A DNA stretch of 64,000 bases from Epithemia pelagica. Its lineage: Eukaryota; Bacillariophyta; Bacillariophyceae; Surirellales; Surirellaceae. Both the position numbers and the translations under genes were made by a program. Below, in pieces: positions 1 to 10,615 of the stretch (position 1 is the stretch's first letter; each line of letters opens with the position of its first letter). The notes beneath the pieces were generated by a model. That model had not been told where the DNA came from and ran no database searches. It saw nothing but the letters and a program-made list of their open reading frames with translations. The stretch spans positions 1,178,001-1,242,000 of the forward strand of contig OX337233.1 in NCBI GenBank assembly GCA_946965045.2. Direction: 5' to 3'.

Positions 1-2868
1 ATCGAGGCATACACTCCTAACCAGAATCTGGCTGAAGCCAATATTCGGGAACTAAAAAGGATGTATCGCCGTGAAATGAGAAGGACTAATTGTCCCTCAG
101 TCCTCTGGGATCACTGCCTTGAACTAATGGCAGCACGGAGATCTCACACAGTCTTGTCGACTAGTCCATTCAATACCGGTCCACCCCTAACTACATTGAC
201 AGGGGACACACCTGATATTTCTCACCTAGTGGAACATCGGTGGTACGACCCGGTTTGGTACTCCAATCCTGGGTTTGAAGGTCGAAAGTTGGGACGATGG
301 CTCGGACCTAGCCAAAGCGTCGGTCAAGCCATGAGCTCAAAAGTCCTAACTGACAAAGGGAAAATTATATACAGGACGTCGGTTTGGCCCCTGTCTTCGG
401 AGAAATCACACGATGAAACCTTCACAGCACAGCGTGAACAATTTGACGCTAATTTAAAAGCCGTATTGGGTGCAAGATTTGAAGGAATGCCGATAGAACA
501 AGGAGAACCCGATGAAGATGGCACGGATACTCCGTTTTACGACGCATATGAGGATGATGAACAGGAAGATGTTCGGAAGCCTGACCTAGACCAATACAAG
601 ACAGATTCCTATGACAAGCTCATTGCAGCGAAAGTCATGCTACCTTTGGGAGGATCATTGCGTCAGGGGCAAGTCAAGCGAAGGAAAAGAAATGCAGACG
701 GCAACCTCATTGGTCGACCTTCAACGAACCCTATCCTAGACACGACCATGTACGAGGTCGAATTTCAAGATGGTCACGTGGAGTCTTACGCGGCAAACCT
801 TATCGCGGAAAACATCTACGAACAACTTGACGAAGAGGGCAATAAGTATCGGCTCCTGAGCAGTATCGTTGATCACAAGAAAGATGCATCGGCTATCTCT
901 ATCTCAGATGGTACCTTCCATTGGAACGGGAGAGAGCATAAGAAAAGAACTACCAGAGGTTGGTCATTGTGTGTCGAATGGAAAGACGGGTCAACATCTT
1001 GGGAGAAGTTGCAAGATCTCAAGGAATCCAATCCCTTGGAAGTCGCGGAATATGCTGTAGCCAATCTTATAGACAAGGAGCCAGCATTTGCATGGTGGGT
1101 CGCTTTTGCTCTGAAGCGACGGGATCGGCTGATCAAGGCGGCCAAGTCGACTCGATATTTCCGCAAATCACAAAAATACGGTATCGAACTGCCCAAAACG
1201 GTAGAAAGGGCGTTGGAGATTGACCGAGAGACCGGTACTGATTTCTGGGCTAAGGCATTGCAACTAGAAATGTCAAAGATATTCCCAGCAGTAAAGATAC
1301 TGGATGAGGGAATGCCGCAGCCCGTTGGTCACAAAGTAATTCCCTGCCATATCGTCTTTGACGTAAAGATGGACTTTACGCGAAAGGCGAGATATGTTGC
1401 AGGTGGCCACAAGACAGGAGAGCCTGAAACACCGACCTATGCGAGCGTTGTTTCCAGGGAAAGTGTGAGAATTGGGTTCATGTTGGCGGCATTGAATGGA
1501 GTGGACGTGACGGCCGCAGATATAGCCGGGGCTTACCTCAATGCCCCATGTCACGAAAGGATTTGTACACTCTGCGGTCTCGAATTCGGAAAGGAATACG
1601 AAGGACGTTACGCAGTAATAACAAAGGCACTCTATGGCCTCAAAACCAGTGCATTCGCCTGGAGAGAGCACCTGTCCACAACTCTACAAGAATCGTTGGG
1701 ATTCAAGCCCTGCAAGGCTGACCCTGACGTGTATTTGCGACCAGCAAAGAAACAAGATGGTTCTTTATATTATGAACTCGTGTTCATTTATATTGACGAC
1801 GTACTCGTAATCTCGCACAGGGGACGTGAAATCCTCAACATGCTTGACCAGCATTATCTATTGAAACCGGACTCAATAGGTCCACCCAAGATTTACCTTG
1901 GAAACGAAATTCAGACTTTTGACATCGACAACGACGTATCTAAACGGTGTTGGGCATTGAGCTCAAAGAAATATGCCAGTGAAGCCATCCGTAATGTAAA
2001 GATTTGGCTGGAGGAAAGAGACATGATGCTCAAAACAAGAGTAGCAGGAGTACTCCCATCTGGATACAGACCCGAATTGGACACGTCGTCCTACTGTGAC
2101 CAAGAATGGCAATCTTTCTTTCAACAACAGATTGGAGTCCTCCGATGGCTAGTGGAACTCGGAAGGATTGATATAACAACAGAGGTCTCAATGTTGGCTG
2201 CTTACTTGGCTGGTCCAAGGGAAGGACATGTACATGCTCTCCTTCATGTTTTCGCTTACATCAATCAATATGACAGGTCAAGATTGGTGTTGGATCCATC
2301 ATATATTGTCCATGGGGAGGAGCCGTTGGCAGATTGGTCCGGGTTCTATCCCGATGCAAAGGAAGAAATTCCACCCGATGCACCTGAACCATTGGGTAAA
2401 CCGGTGCAAATCACTGTCTTCGTTGATTCTGATCACGCGGGTGATTTGGTGACTCGTCGTTCTAGGACGGGAGTCTTGGTCTTCTTAAATCGTTCGCCAG
2501 TAAATTGGTATTCAAAGAAGCAGACAAGTGTCGAGACTTCGACGTTTGGTTCTGAGTTCATGGCCCTGAAAGTGGGTATCAAGATGACCAAGGGTTTGAG
2601 ATACAAATTGAGAATGTTGGGTGTGCCTCTGGACGGTCATGCACACATCAGAGTTGACAATATGTCAGTGGTACAGAACAGTACCAGACCAGAATCCATT
2701 CTCCGCAAGAAATCGAATGCAATCGCCTATCATTTCGTAAGAGAAAATGTCGCAAACGGAGTATGTCGAATTGCATATGAGCCATCAAAGTCAAATCTTG
2801 CCGATCTCTTGACTAAAGTTCAGACCGGCACAGAAAGGAAGCGACTAGCGGAGATGATTTTGTACTAA
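1..2868 (+). CDS. Copia Pol polyprotein, C-terminal part (integrase end, RT, RNase H)
   Basis: The frame is open from base 1, so this is a 5'-truncated view; the first ATG at 61 is internal. It begins in the integrase core (Asn-Gln-Asn-Leu followed by a Glu-rich helix), continues through the integrase C-terminal domain, then reverse transcriptase with the palm motif YIDD near position 1790, and ends in an RNase H domain with a DSDHAGD motif typical of copia elements. The last two domains are aligned residue for residue with the element downstream. Function is reverse transcription and integration in virus-like particles. Stop is TAA at 2866-2868. No frameshift is visible. Confidence 0.9.
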   Translation: MEAYTPNQNLAEANIRELKRMYRREMRRTNCPSVLWDHCLELMAARRSHTVLSTSPFNTGPPLTTLTGDTPDISHLVEHRWYDPVWYSNPGFEGRKLGRWLGPSQSVGQAMSSKVLTDKGKIIYRTSVWPLSSEKSHDETFTAQREQFDANLKAVLGARFEGMPIEQGEPDEDGTDTPFYDAYEDDEQEDVRKPDLDQYKTDSYDKLIAAKVMLPLGGSLRQGQVKRRKRNADGNLIGRPSTNPILDTTMYEVEFQDGHVESYAANLIAENIYEQLDEEGNKYRLLSSIVDHKKDASAISISDGTFHWNGREHKKRTTRGWSLCVEWKDGSTSWEKLQDLKESNPLEVAEYAVANLIDKEPAFAWWVAFALKRRDRLIKAAKSTRYFRKSQKYGIELPKTVERALEIDRETGTDFWAKALQLEMSKIFPAVKILDEGMPQPVGHKVIPCHIVFDVKMDFTRKARYVAGGHKTGEPETPTYASVVSRESVRIGFMLAALNGVDVTAADIAGAYLNAPCHERICTLCGLEFGKEYEGRYAVITKALYGLKTSAFAWREHLSTTLQESLGFKPCKADPDVYLRPAKKQDGSLYYELVFIYIDDVLVISHRGREILNMLDQHYLLKPDSIGPPKIYLGNEIQTFDIDNDVSKRCWALSSKKYASEAIRNVKIWLEERDMMLKTRVAGVLPSGYRPELDTSSYCDQEWQSFFQQQIGVLRWLVELGRIDITTEVSMLAAYLAGPREGHVHALLHVFAYINQYDRSRLVLDPSYIVHGEEPLADWSGFYPDAKEEIPPDAPEPLGKPVQITVFVDSDHAGDLVTRRSRTGVLVFLNRSPVNWYSKKQTSVETSTFGSEFMALKVGIKMTKGLRYKLRMLGVPLDGHAHIRVDNMSVVQNSTRPESILRKKSNAIAYHFVRENVANGVCRIAYEPSKSNLADLLTKVQTGTERKRLAEMILY

Positions 2869-3018
2869 GTGCGTTTCCCACTGTTGGAAAACAGGTTTGG
2901 GTACGTCCTGCAGTCAGATGATGAACTGATCTTTAAGCAGGTCCAGTTGGAATGGATAGAAGGAGTAGAAGAAAGTGCATGATTACGATAGTTGGGAACT
3001 ATCGAATCACGAGGGGAC

Positions 3019-3131
3019 CGAGAAAGGGTCGCGTTTATGAGCGAAAGTTTAGCGATAGATAGCTCCTCTAAGTTGGAGGTGCCTATTAGTCACTCTTTAT
3101 GTTTTTGTATCATCCACACCACGCTATTTTG
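3019..3131 (+). repeat. Putative 3' LTR of the first copia element
   Basis: Starts just after a purine tract (gaggggacc) and ends in TTG. It has about the same length as, and scattered similarity to, the 112-bp LTRs of the second element, especially in the last 45 bases (an AT-rich block, a tgtatca-like core, then cacgc). Boundaries are inferred by that comparison, since the partner LTR lies outside the window. Confidence 0.55.
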
Positions 3132-3767
3132 AAACGACAACCAAAGAGTACGAGCTCGTACTAGTCCTAGTACGAATACACGAGTAATGGCGACAATTTG
3201 AACCAGAGACCAACAACATTTCTGACCATGACAATGGTAGGGAAGCCCCTCTAGGTATTGCCCCTGTCAAGTAAAAAGTTTCCATTATCGAAATGACATC
3301 GAGCTGTATAATACGAGTACGCGTATAGGTATAGGGATGATCAAAGATGGTAGACCCTCCTCGCATACTAGTAGACACTACAATAAAAAAGTTGCACAAA
3401 CTAACTAAATTTTATACTCTTCTTACGGTGGATGTGGATGCGATAGTTCGGCTTCGATAAAAGACCAGCCCTGATGACTGATGACTGAGAGGACGCTGAC
3501 AAGAGCTGACACTGACAACTGACAAGTACCTACCTACTCGTACTCCTAGTAAAATACGTCGAAGTCGAAATCACTTCACATGAGCTATCGTAGGCTACGC
3601 CTGACCACATTCGATAATTCTTTGTTGTCCTCACTGCCTAATGGAAACGTCATGTCCCTATTGCCCCAGAGGTGAGTGGTGGTAGAGCAATGAATCCTAA
3701 ATCCTAAACAATTGCCTGGAAGTTCTAGTACTCTAGTACCACCACTCACCTCTTGGGCAAGTACGAG
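3132..3767. other. Non-coding gap between two copia elements
   Basis: No convincing gene. The stretch is rich in recurring gtacgag/ctcgtac words, including a perfect 16-base palindrome at 3147-3162, degenerate repeats of the word tgacaac/tgatgac at about 3470-3530, and a long inverted repeat at 3661-3760 directly before the next element. Confidence 0.6.
3661..3760. repeat. Inverted repeat with 24-bp arms
   Basis: Arm 3661-3684 and arm 3737-3760 are reverse complements with one mismatch, separated by 52 bases. Together they could form a strong hairpin. The right arm ends 7 bases before the left LTR of the second copia element. Confidence 0.75.
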
Positions 3768-3879
3768 CAAGAAAGGCGACTGATATTAAGCGAGTTTTGG
3801 GCGAGTAGCTAACCCATAAGGGACGCGTAGCTTAATGCTCACTATTTTAGTTTTCACTTGGTATCACACGCGTAATTTG
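3768..3879 (+). repeat. 5' LTR of the second copia element
   Basis: Matches 10138-10249 over 112 bases with one difference (ataag here, atgag there). It begins CAA and ends TTG, an inverted trinucleotide, rather than the usual TG...CA. The bases after it (about 3878-3892) start TGG and contain atcaga, loosely like an initiator-Met-tRNA primer site but with extra bases. Confidence 0.88.
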
Positions 3880-4323
3880 GTTTATCAGACCCAAATGCAT
3901 CAACCGATGAAGGAGATGTCACACCACCATGGCCTGGGAAGGTCGCGAAATATCTAGATCATTCGCTTGGAAGAATGACTGCCCTAGGTTGGATACCTGT
4001 ACTCCCTTTCATCTCACTAATATCTCGCCTGCAACGGGGCTCGAGATGGATGATTGTGGTGTGTGGTCAGCGTATGCGCACACACCGGGCAATGGCGGAC
4101 GCGCCGCACATCCTGCCGTTGAAGGATGCCGCTATACGGACATGTTCATTACTTAAATGGCGTGCGCCGTCCTAGCACCTTATGCAAGCACTCCAACTCC
4201 GATTCTACCGCTCGCTCGCAAGTAGAATTCAGACCATGAAGTGAAAATCCCCCCAAAACAAATGAAGCTCACTTCGCTGGAAAGTCCGAACAAGTCCGAA
4301 AAAGAAGAAGAACACTCGCAACC
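3880..4323 (+). other. Leader of the copia element (primer site to Gag)
   Basis: No gene. This is the untranslated region between the 5' LTR and the Gag start, expected to hold the primer binding site at its left end and the packaging signal. The Gag start sits in a good context (cgcaaccatgg). Confidence 0.6.
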
Positions 4324-5739
4324 ATGGCAGCACCGAATCCTATGCAACTACTGAACGTGTACTTGGATGTCGTCTTGCAGATTAACGATCCAGCAGTTCG
4401 TACTGCTCTCAATGGTCAAGGCCTAACCTCCGTCTACGACTTTGAAGCCCTCAGCGAGGCAGACGTCGCCGAAATTTGTACCAACGCTCGTAAACCTGGT
4501 GGCCTCATCCCCAACCCTGATCCGGCTGGAGTACCAGCAATGATAGCTAATCCAGGAGTTCTCATCGGGCACCTGGTTGAAAAGAAACTCAAGATGCTTC
4601 GTTACTACATTGTTCACATTGGGAAAATCAATCGCACTTTCGCTGCAGTTCCACCTACGATGAATGACTTGACCCTGTTGTATCGGATCAAAGAAGCTGA
4701 AGACGAGTATGACAACGAAGTTGAACTACCTGGGAAACTCAGCAGTGTTGATAATATTCGAGTCGTTCTTGAAGATTTGGATAACTATTTGGAACGCAAG
4801 CGTGGAGCAACTGGAATTCCCCTTGCTGCCTATGTGAGAGAAAACCCCGACGTCCAACCGGAAACCACAGATCCAAATGGGTTTGGCACCCCAACCATTT
4901 TAGCCGAAATGATTCGGCGCGCATCGCACCAAGGCCCTACAGCAACCACTGACATGGTTGCCGTATGGGAAGTAATTTGGCACATTACTCATGACGGTCC
5001 TGGCTGGGGATGGGTGATGTCCTTCGCCCGTACCCGCAATGGACGTGCTGCATACTTGGCCCTTAAGACGCACTACCTAGGTGACGTCTTTCAGTCTCGT
5101 CTCCGGGCCAAAGCCGATCAGATCTTGGAAAGCACCTACTTCGACGGTTCCAAGCGCAACTTCACATATGAACGATATATCAAAACATTGAAACGTGCCT
5201 TTACGGATCTCGAATCCACAGGCGAAAACGTCAGTGAGGAAAGAAAAGTTAGAATCTTGATGACTGGTACCTCAGATTCTCGGCTTGACAGCGCTAAGAA
5301 TCAAATCTTGGCGACGCCATTCTTGCGTTCAACCGTCGAGAACGCATCTAATTTCCTTGCAGAAGTATTGGACAGCAAGGTATCCTACAGCCCAGCAAGT
5401 AGGAAACAAGCAAGAATCTCTGGAGTATCGACTTCTACACTGAATAAAGGAAGTGGAAAGAAGAATGAAAATAAGAAAGAGAGAGAAGTCACTGATTGCT
5501 ATTATAAACCCAATGAATGGGCTAAGTTAAGCGGAGAAGAGCGTCAAAGGGTACGAGACGCAAGAGAGAAGCGTGACAAGAGGCGTGGAGTTGGAGCAAT
5601 CTCGAGCAAATCCAACAAGAAACCGCGTACAAATGGAGACGAAACACCCGACATTTCGGATGAATCGTCTGATGGTCATGATAACGACACAAAGGGTGTC
5701 GGCGCTATCATGAGCCAACGTAAGAAGAGAAGCGTTTGA
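4324..5739 (+). CDS. Copia Gag-like protein
   Basis: 471 residues. The first two thirds are a helical Gag-like region; the last third is very basic and contains a CYYKPNEW motif followed by charged repeats of Arg/Lys/Glu. I see no CCHC zinc knuckle, so nucleic-acid binding probably depends on the basic tail. Its role is assembling the virus-like particle. Gag ends with TGA at 5737-5739, and the protease frame resumes in the same reading frame 6 bases later, so Gag and Pol are separated by a single in-frame stop codon followed by C. Confidence 0.8.
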   Translation: MAAPNPMQLLNVYLDVVLQINDPAVRTALNGQGLTSVYDFEALSEADVAEICTNARKPGGLIPNPDPAGVPAMIANPGVLIGHLVEKKLKMLRYYIVHIGKINRTFAAVPPTMNDLTLLYRIKEAEDEYDNEVELPGKLSSVDNIRVVLEDLDNYLERKRGATGIPLAAYVRENPDVQPETTDPNGFGTPTILAEMIRRASHQGPTATTDMVAVWEVIWHITHDGPGWGWVMSFARTRNGRAAYLALKTHYLGDVFQSRLRAKADQILESTYFDGSKRNFTYERYIKTLKRAFTDLESTGENVSEERKVRILMTGTSDSRLDSAKNQILATPFLRSTVENASNFLAEVLDSKVSYSPASRKQARISGVSTSTLNKGSGKKNENKKEREVTDCYYKPNEWAKLSGEERQRVRDAREKRDKRRGVGAISSKSNKKPRTNGDETPDISDESSDGHDNDTKGVGAIMSQRKKRSV

Positions 5740-5745
5740 CACAAT

Positions 5746-8700
5746 GTGATGTCTGCAACAACTTCTCGTGAGATTTCGGTTCCCCTAATCCGGTGTGAGC
5801 TCGACAGTCATGCCGACACTTGCTGTCTGGGCAACTGTTACGTTCTGTATCAGACTGATACGGCTGATGTCAGTGGTTTTGTTGAGAGTCTGGGTAAGAT
5901 TAAAGAGGCCGGCGTCATTACTGGTGTTTTGGCATATGATGATCCAGAGACTGGCCAAACGTTCCTCCTTTATTTCCACCAAGCTCTACACTTGCCGCAA
6001 TTAAAAGACAAGTGCCTCCTTAATCTGAATCAAATGCGGGAGGCCAGGATTGAAGTCAATGATATTCCTTTGAAGTACTTGAAACCAGGGGACCGAAATG
6101 AAAGATCCCACAGCATCATTGCAAGGGATACAGAAATGGGAGAATTGCGAATCCCTCTCGACCTAATCGGCGTCTTAAGCCAATTCCGCACACGTAAACC
6201 CACGAAAGAGGAGATTGATTCAATCGATCCTTCGTGTCGTATTGACATGACGAATGAACGACCCGAGTGGCAACCGAATGACTCAACACCAGATGTTGAT
6301 GAAAGAACACTCAGGGAATCGATACAGACGAACGTAGTAAATGCAACACGTGAGCGGACGATCAATCTCGCAATGACCAAGACTCTCCGAGTCAACAATC
6401 GCGCCATCCATGTCCACGTCTCAGACATTGGACATAGGCGAAAGGGGACAGTACGTCCGAATGAATTGGCACAACGATGGAATATTGGACTCCCCAGTGC
6501 AGAACGGACGTTCAATCAGACGACACAACTTGGTGTCCGTGAATTCACCAATCGAGGCGGCAGTCGACGTTTGAAACATACCGCATACCAATTGCGACAT
6601 CGTCGATTACGAGCAGACGTGTACACTGACACTCTGTTCTCAGAAACTAAGTCTCTTGATCAAAATACATGCGGGCAAATATTCGCTACGGACTTTGGTT
6701 GGGTGCATTTTTTCCCTATGAGAAAGAAAAGTGAAGCACTGACAACATTGCCAGCCGTCTTTGACAGCTATGGCATCTTCAACCATATTATTCCAGACAA
6801 GAACTAACCTCTCAAGAATTTCGGAGGGTAGCCCACAAGTACGGGTGCCGGATAAAACCAGTGGAAGCATGGACGCCCAACCAAAACCTGGCTGAGGCCA
6901 ATATTAGAGAATTAAAGCGCCTCTACCGCAGAGAAATGAGACGCAGCAATGCGCCAGCAGTACTCTGGGACCACTGTCTCATGCTGATGGCGGAGCAACG
7001 CTCCCATACGAGCTTTGGAAGTAATGTCAACGGTCCGCCCATTCAGCAACTCACTGGAGATACTCCAGTGATTTCCCATTTGGTGGAGCATCGATGGTTC
7101 GATTTTGTGTGGTATAGTAACCCTGGTTTTGAGGGTCGTAAACTCGGACGCTGGTTGGGTCCAAGTCATACGGTGGGCCAGGCAATGTGCGCAAAAGTCC
7201 TGACCGAAAAGGGCAAGATTGTGCATCGCACCTCTGTCTGGCCAATCAACAGAGATCTACAAATGGATGATGCTCACAAAGCACAACAAACCACATATAT
7301 GGAAAATTTAGAAGCGGCCCTTGGTGACAGAATGGCGGGTGTTCTGATCGATGCAGATGATGAACATGATGCGGATACACCCACGTTCGAAGCTTATGAA
7401 GACGACGAGCAGCCGGACGTTCGCATGCCGGAAGCAGATGATTATGCACCAGATGCATACGATAAACTCATCTCTGCAAAAGTCATGTTGCCCCTAGGCG
7501 ATGATCAACGAAAGGGGACTGTTCGGAGACGGAAATGAGACACAGAAGGTCGAGTCCTTGGACACGCATCGTCCAATCCATACTTGGACACAACACTTTA
7601 CGAAGTCGAATTCGATGATGGCCATGTGCAATCCTATGCTGCCAACATTATAGCTGAAAATATTTACGAACAGCTCGATGATGAGGGCAATCTATATCGA
7701 ATGGTCGAAGAGATTACTGATCACAAGTCTGATAAAACGGCTGTTCCTCTCTCAGAGGGAGAATTCGAATTGAATGGTCCCAAGCATAAGAAGAAGACCA
7801 CTAGAGGATGGTCCTTGTGCGTGCAATGGAAAGATGGCTCTTCAAGTTGGGAAGCCTTGAAGGATCTCAAGGAGTCGTATCCAATTGAAGTCGCTGAGTA
7901 TGCGGTTGCGAACAAGATCGAGAAACAGCCTGCATTCGCATGGTGGGTACCATTCACCCTCCGAAGGAGAACGAGGCTGATCAAAGCCGCAAAGATGACA
8001 AGATATATGCGTCAATCCCAAAAATATGGCATTGAGGTCCCCAAAACAGTAGAACGAGCGCTCCAAATTGATCGTGAAACTGGCACAGACTACTATTGGC
8101 GAAAAGCTTTGAAACTGGAGATGTCGAAGATTTTTCCTGCTGTCAATATCTTGGACGACGGCGTAAATGAACCAGTGGGGTATCAGGTAATCCCTTGTCA
8201 CATCGTCTTCGATGTCAAGATGGATTTTACCCGAAAGGCCAGATATGTGGCCGGAGAACACAAAACGGAAGAGCCTGAGGCGCCCACATACGCAAGCGTA
8301 GTCAGTCGTGAAAGTGTGCGCATTGGATTTATGCTAGCGGCTCTAAATGGATTGGAGATTCAAGCGGCTGATATTGCTGGTGCATACCTTAATGCTCCAT
8401 GCCCTGAAAAGGTCTGCACAAGGTGTGGTTTAGAATTCGGCACCGAGTACCAAGGTCGGATTGCGATTATAACAAAGGCACTCTACGGCCTAAAGACTAG
8501 CGCCTACGCCTGGCGTGATCTCCTGTCCACTACCCTACAAGAAGACTTGGGCTATTTCCCATGCCGTGCTGATAGCGGCTCTAAATGGATTGGAGATTCA
8601 AGCGGCTGATATTGCTGGTGCATACCTTAATGCTCCATGCCCTGAAAAGGTCTGCACCAGGTGTGGTTTAGAATTCGGCACCGAGTACCAAGGTCGGATT

Positions 8701-9957
8701 GCGATTATAACAAAGGCACTCTACGGCCTAAAGACTAGCGCCTACGCCTGGCGTGATCTCCTGTCCACTACCCTACAAGAAGACTTGGGCTATTTCCCAT
8801 GCCGTGCTGATCCTGACTGTTATTTGAGGAAAGCGACGAAAGGCAATGGAGAGCGTTATTATGAAATGCTATTCGTCTATACCGACGATATATTGGTCAT
8901 CTCTCACAAACCAAAGGAGTCGCTCACAATGCTGGATCACCATTACTTACTGAAACCGGATTCAATTGGTGTTCCGAAGTATTATTTGGGATCCCAAGGA
9001 CAAACATTTGACATCAATAACGACGCTTCACAGCGATGTTGGGCGTTGAGTTCAGAGAAATATGCAAAAGCTGCCATAAAGAATGTTGTATCATGGCTGG
9101 AAGACCGAGATCGCAAACTGAAAACACGAGCTCCAAGTGTCTTGCCCAGTGGATATCGTCCTGAGTTGGACACAACCCCATATTGTGATCCGGAATTAAT
9201 GTCGTTCTGCCAACAGCAGATGGGCGTACTCCGTTGGCTAGTTGAATTGGGACGTATTGACATCGCTGCAGAGGTTTCAATGTTGGCTGGATTTTTAGCC
9301 GGCCCCAGAGAAGGTCATGTGAAGGCAATGCTGCACCTCTTTGCATACCTCAAGCTACATGAGCGTTCACGGCTGATCATGGACCCTTCGTATATTGAAC
9401 TTGGTGATAAACCGACAAGCGACTGGTCAGGCTTCTATCCTGGAGCCACGGAAGAAGTACCTCCAGATGCACCCGAACCTTTAGGCAAGGCTGTCCAGAT
9501 GACGGTCTTTGTCGACTCTGACCATGCAGGTGACCTCTTGACACGACGGTCCAGAACAGGAGTGCTGATCTATTTGAATAGAGCACCGATCTCATGGTAC
9601 AGCAAGAAGCAAACCAGTGTCGAAACTTCGACTTTTGGTTCTGAATTTATGGCTCTCAAGGTTGGTGTGGAGATGCTTAAAGGATTACGGTACAAATTGA
9701 GAATGATGGGCATTCCATTGGATGGACATGCACACGTGAGAGTAGACAACATGTCGGTCGTCTACAACAGTTCCTTACGAGAATCGACATTACGCAAGAA
9801 ATCCAATTCAGTTGCGTATCATTTTGTACGTGAAAACGTTGCCAATGGGACATGCAAGATTGCGTTTGAGCCTTCCAAGACGAATCTAGTGGACTTGCTT
9901 ACTAAGATTCAGACTGGTCCGGAACGAACAAGGTTGGCACAATTGATTCTGTTCTAA
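5746..9957 (+). pseudogene. Copia Pol, broken (protease, integrase, RT, RNase H)
   Basis: Protease is at the start (LDSHADTCC, active-site Asp about residue 20). The integrase core follows but its frame is lost near 6800, where a small deletion leads to a stop at 6805-6807. Integrase resumes in another frame from about 6810 and runs to an in-frame TGA at 7536-7538, where the first element has a sense codon. The same frame then continues through RT until a 238-bp tandem duplication shifts it near 8573; RT (palm motif YTDD) and RNase H (DSDHAGD) finish in the third frame with TAA at 9955-9957. Part of the RT fingers/palm is therefore present twice. The element cannot make a full Pol. Confidence 0.88.
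8335..8810 (+). repeat. 238-bp tandem duplication inside reverse transcriptase
   Basis: 8335-8572 is repeated immediately at 8573-8810 with one base difference (8420 A, 8658 C). 238 is not a multiple of three, so the reading frame shifts at the junction. The near identity indicates a very recent event, either genuine or an assembly error. Confidence 0.9.
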
Positions 9958-10137
9958 TGCAACCCCGGAGTACGTTTCCCGCCCGACCAAGGGGACTGGG
10001 TACGTCCTGCACGCCATACAGGGGCGCTCAAAAGCAGGTGTGGAGGAGATGGAAGAAGATATATGTTGATGTGATAGTCTGAAGTTGGCAAAATGTGACT
10101 ATATCGTGATGGTCCGACATAGCAATTGTGAGGGGAC

Positions 10138-10249
10138 CAAGAAAGGCGACTGATATTAAGCGAGTTTTGGGCGAGTAGCTAACCCATGAGGGACGCGTAG
10201 CTTAATGCTCACTATTTTAGTTTTCACTTGGTATCACACGCGTAATTTG
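10138..10249 (+). repeat. 3' LTR of the second copia element
   Basis: Partner of 3768-3879 with one mismatch. It is preceded by a purine-rich tract (gtgagggga, about 10128-10136) that would serve as the polypurine primer. The copia 3' untranslated part lies at 9958-10137. Confidence 0.88.
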
Positions 10250-10615
10250 CGAGTACGAGTATTCGTAGGACCTGGTAGGGAAATGAGAATGGTTGGGAAG
10301 TTTACAATGGCTCGTCGAGATTGTGATTGCGCCCAACGCCAGGTGATTTTTTGTCTTGATCCCCATTGGCGGTCGACGGCAAGGTGATTGGTCGTGATCC
10401 CATTTTTTGTCGGTAGGCGGCCAGGCGGCGGAAATGCCACCTGTCGTCCTCCACGTGTCACTGCTCACGGCTTCGACCATGATGAGGATGACAATCTGAA
10501 GATGGCATCACAAAATTCTCGTTCACTGGGCAACATCGTAACTGAAGACCAAAGACCAAGACGATAACATTCACAACTGGAACAAAACTTCTGACAACGT
10601 AACGCGCGCGCTACG
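10250..10615. other. Intergenic, upstream of SIL1
   Basis: No gene seen. It starts with gtacgag-type words like those before the retroelement, then holds the presumed promoter and 5' untranslated region of the SIL1-like gene, with a GC-rich acgcgcgcg just before the start codon. Confidence 0.5.

Larger units (their letters stand above)
1..3131 (+). mobile_element. Ty1/copia retrotransposon, 3' portion
   Basis: The left edge of the window lies inside a copia-type element. The visible part holds the end of integrase, then reverse transcriptase and RNase H in one open frame, a short 3' untranslated stretch, a purine-rich tract at about 3009-3018 and a putative 3' LTR ending near 3131. Order integrase before reverse transcriptase identifies the copia rather than gypsy superfamily. 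The coding part has no internal stop, unlike the related element at 3768-10249, so this copy could be intact; its 5' half and 5' LTR are outside the window. Confidence 0.88.
3768..10249 (+). mobile_element. Complete but disabled Ty1/copia retrotransposon
   Basis: A 6.48-kb element bounded by two 112-bp direct repeats that differ at one position. The four bases outside the left LTR and outside the right LTR are both cgag, a possible target-site duplication. Inside are a leader, Gag, protease, integrase, reverse transcriptase and RNase H in copia order. Nearly identical LTRs suggest a recent insertion, yet Pol has three lesions: a frameshift near 6800, an in-frame TGA at 7536-7538, and a frame-breaking 238-bp tandem duplication at 8335-8810. 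It is therefore non-autonomous as sequenced. Confidence 0.9.

Noticed and set aside
3780-3868. LTR limits set by the usual TG...CA ends
   Set aside because: The two copies remain identical outside those positions on both sides, so the real LTR must be longer, 3768-3879.
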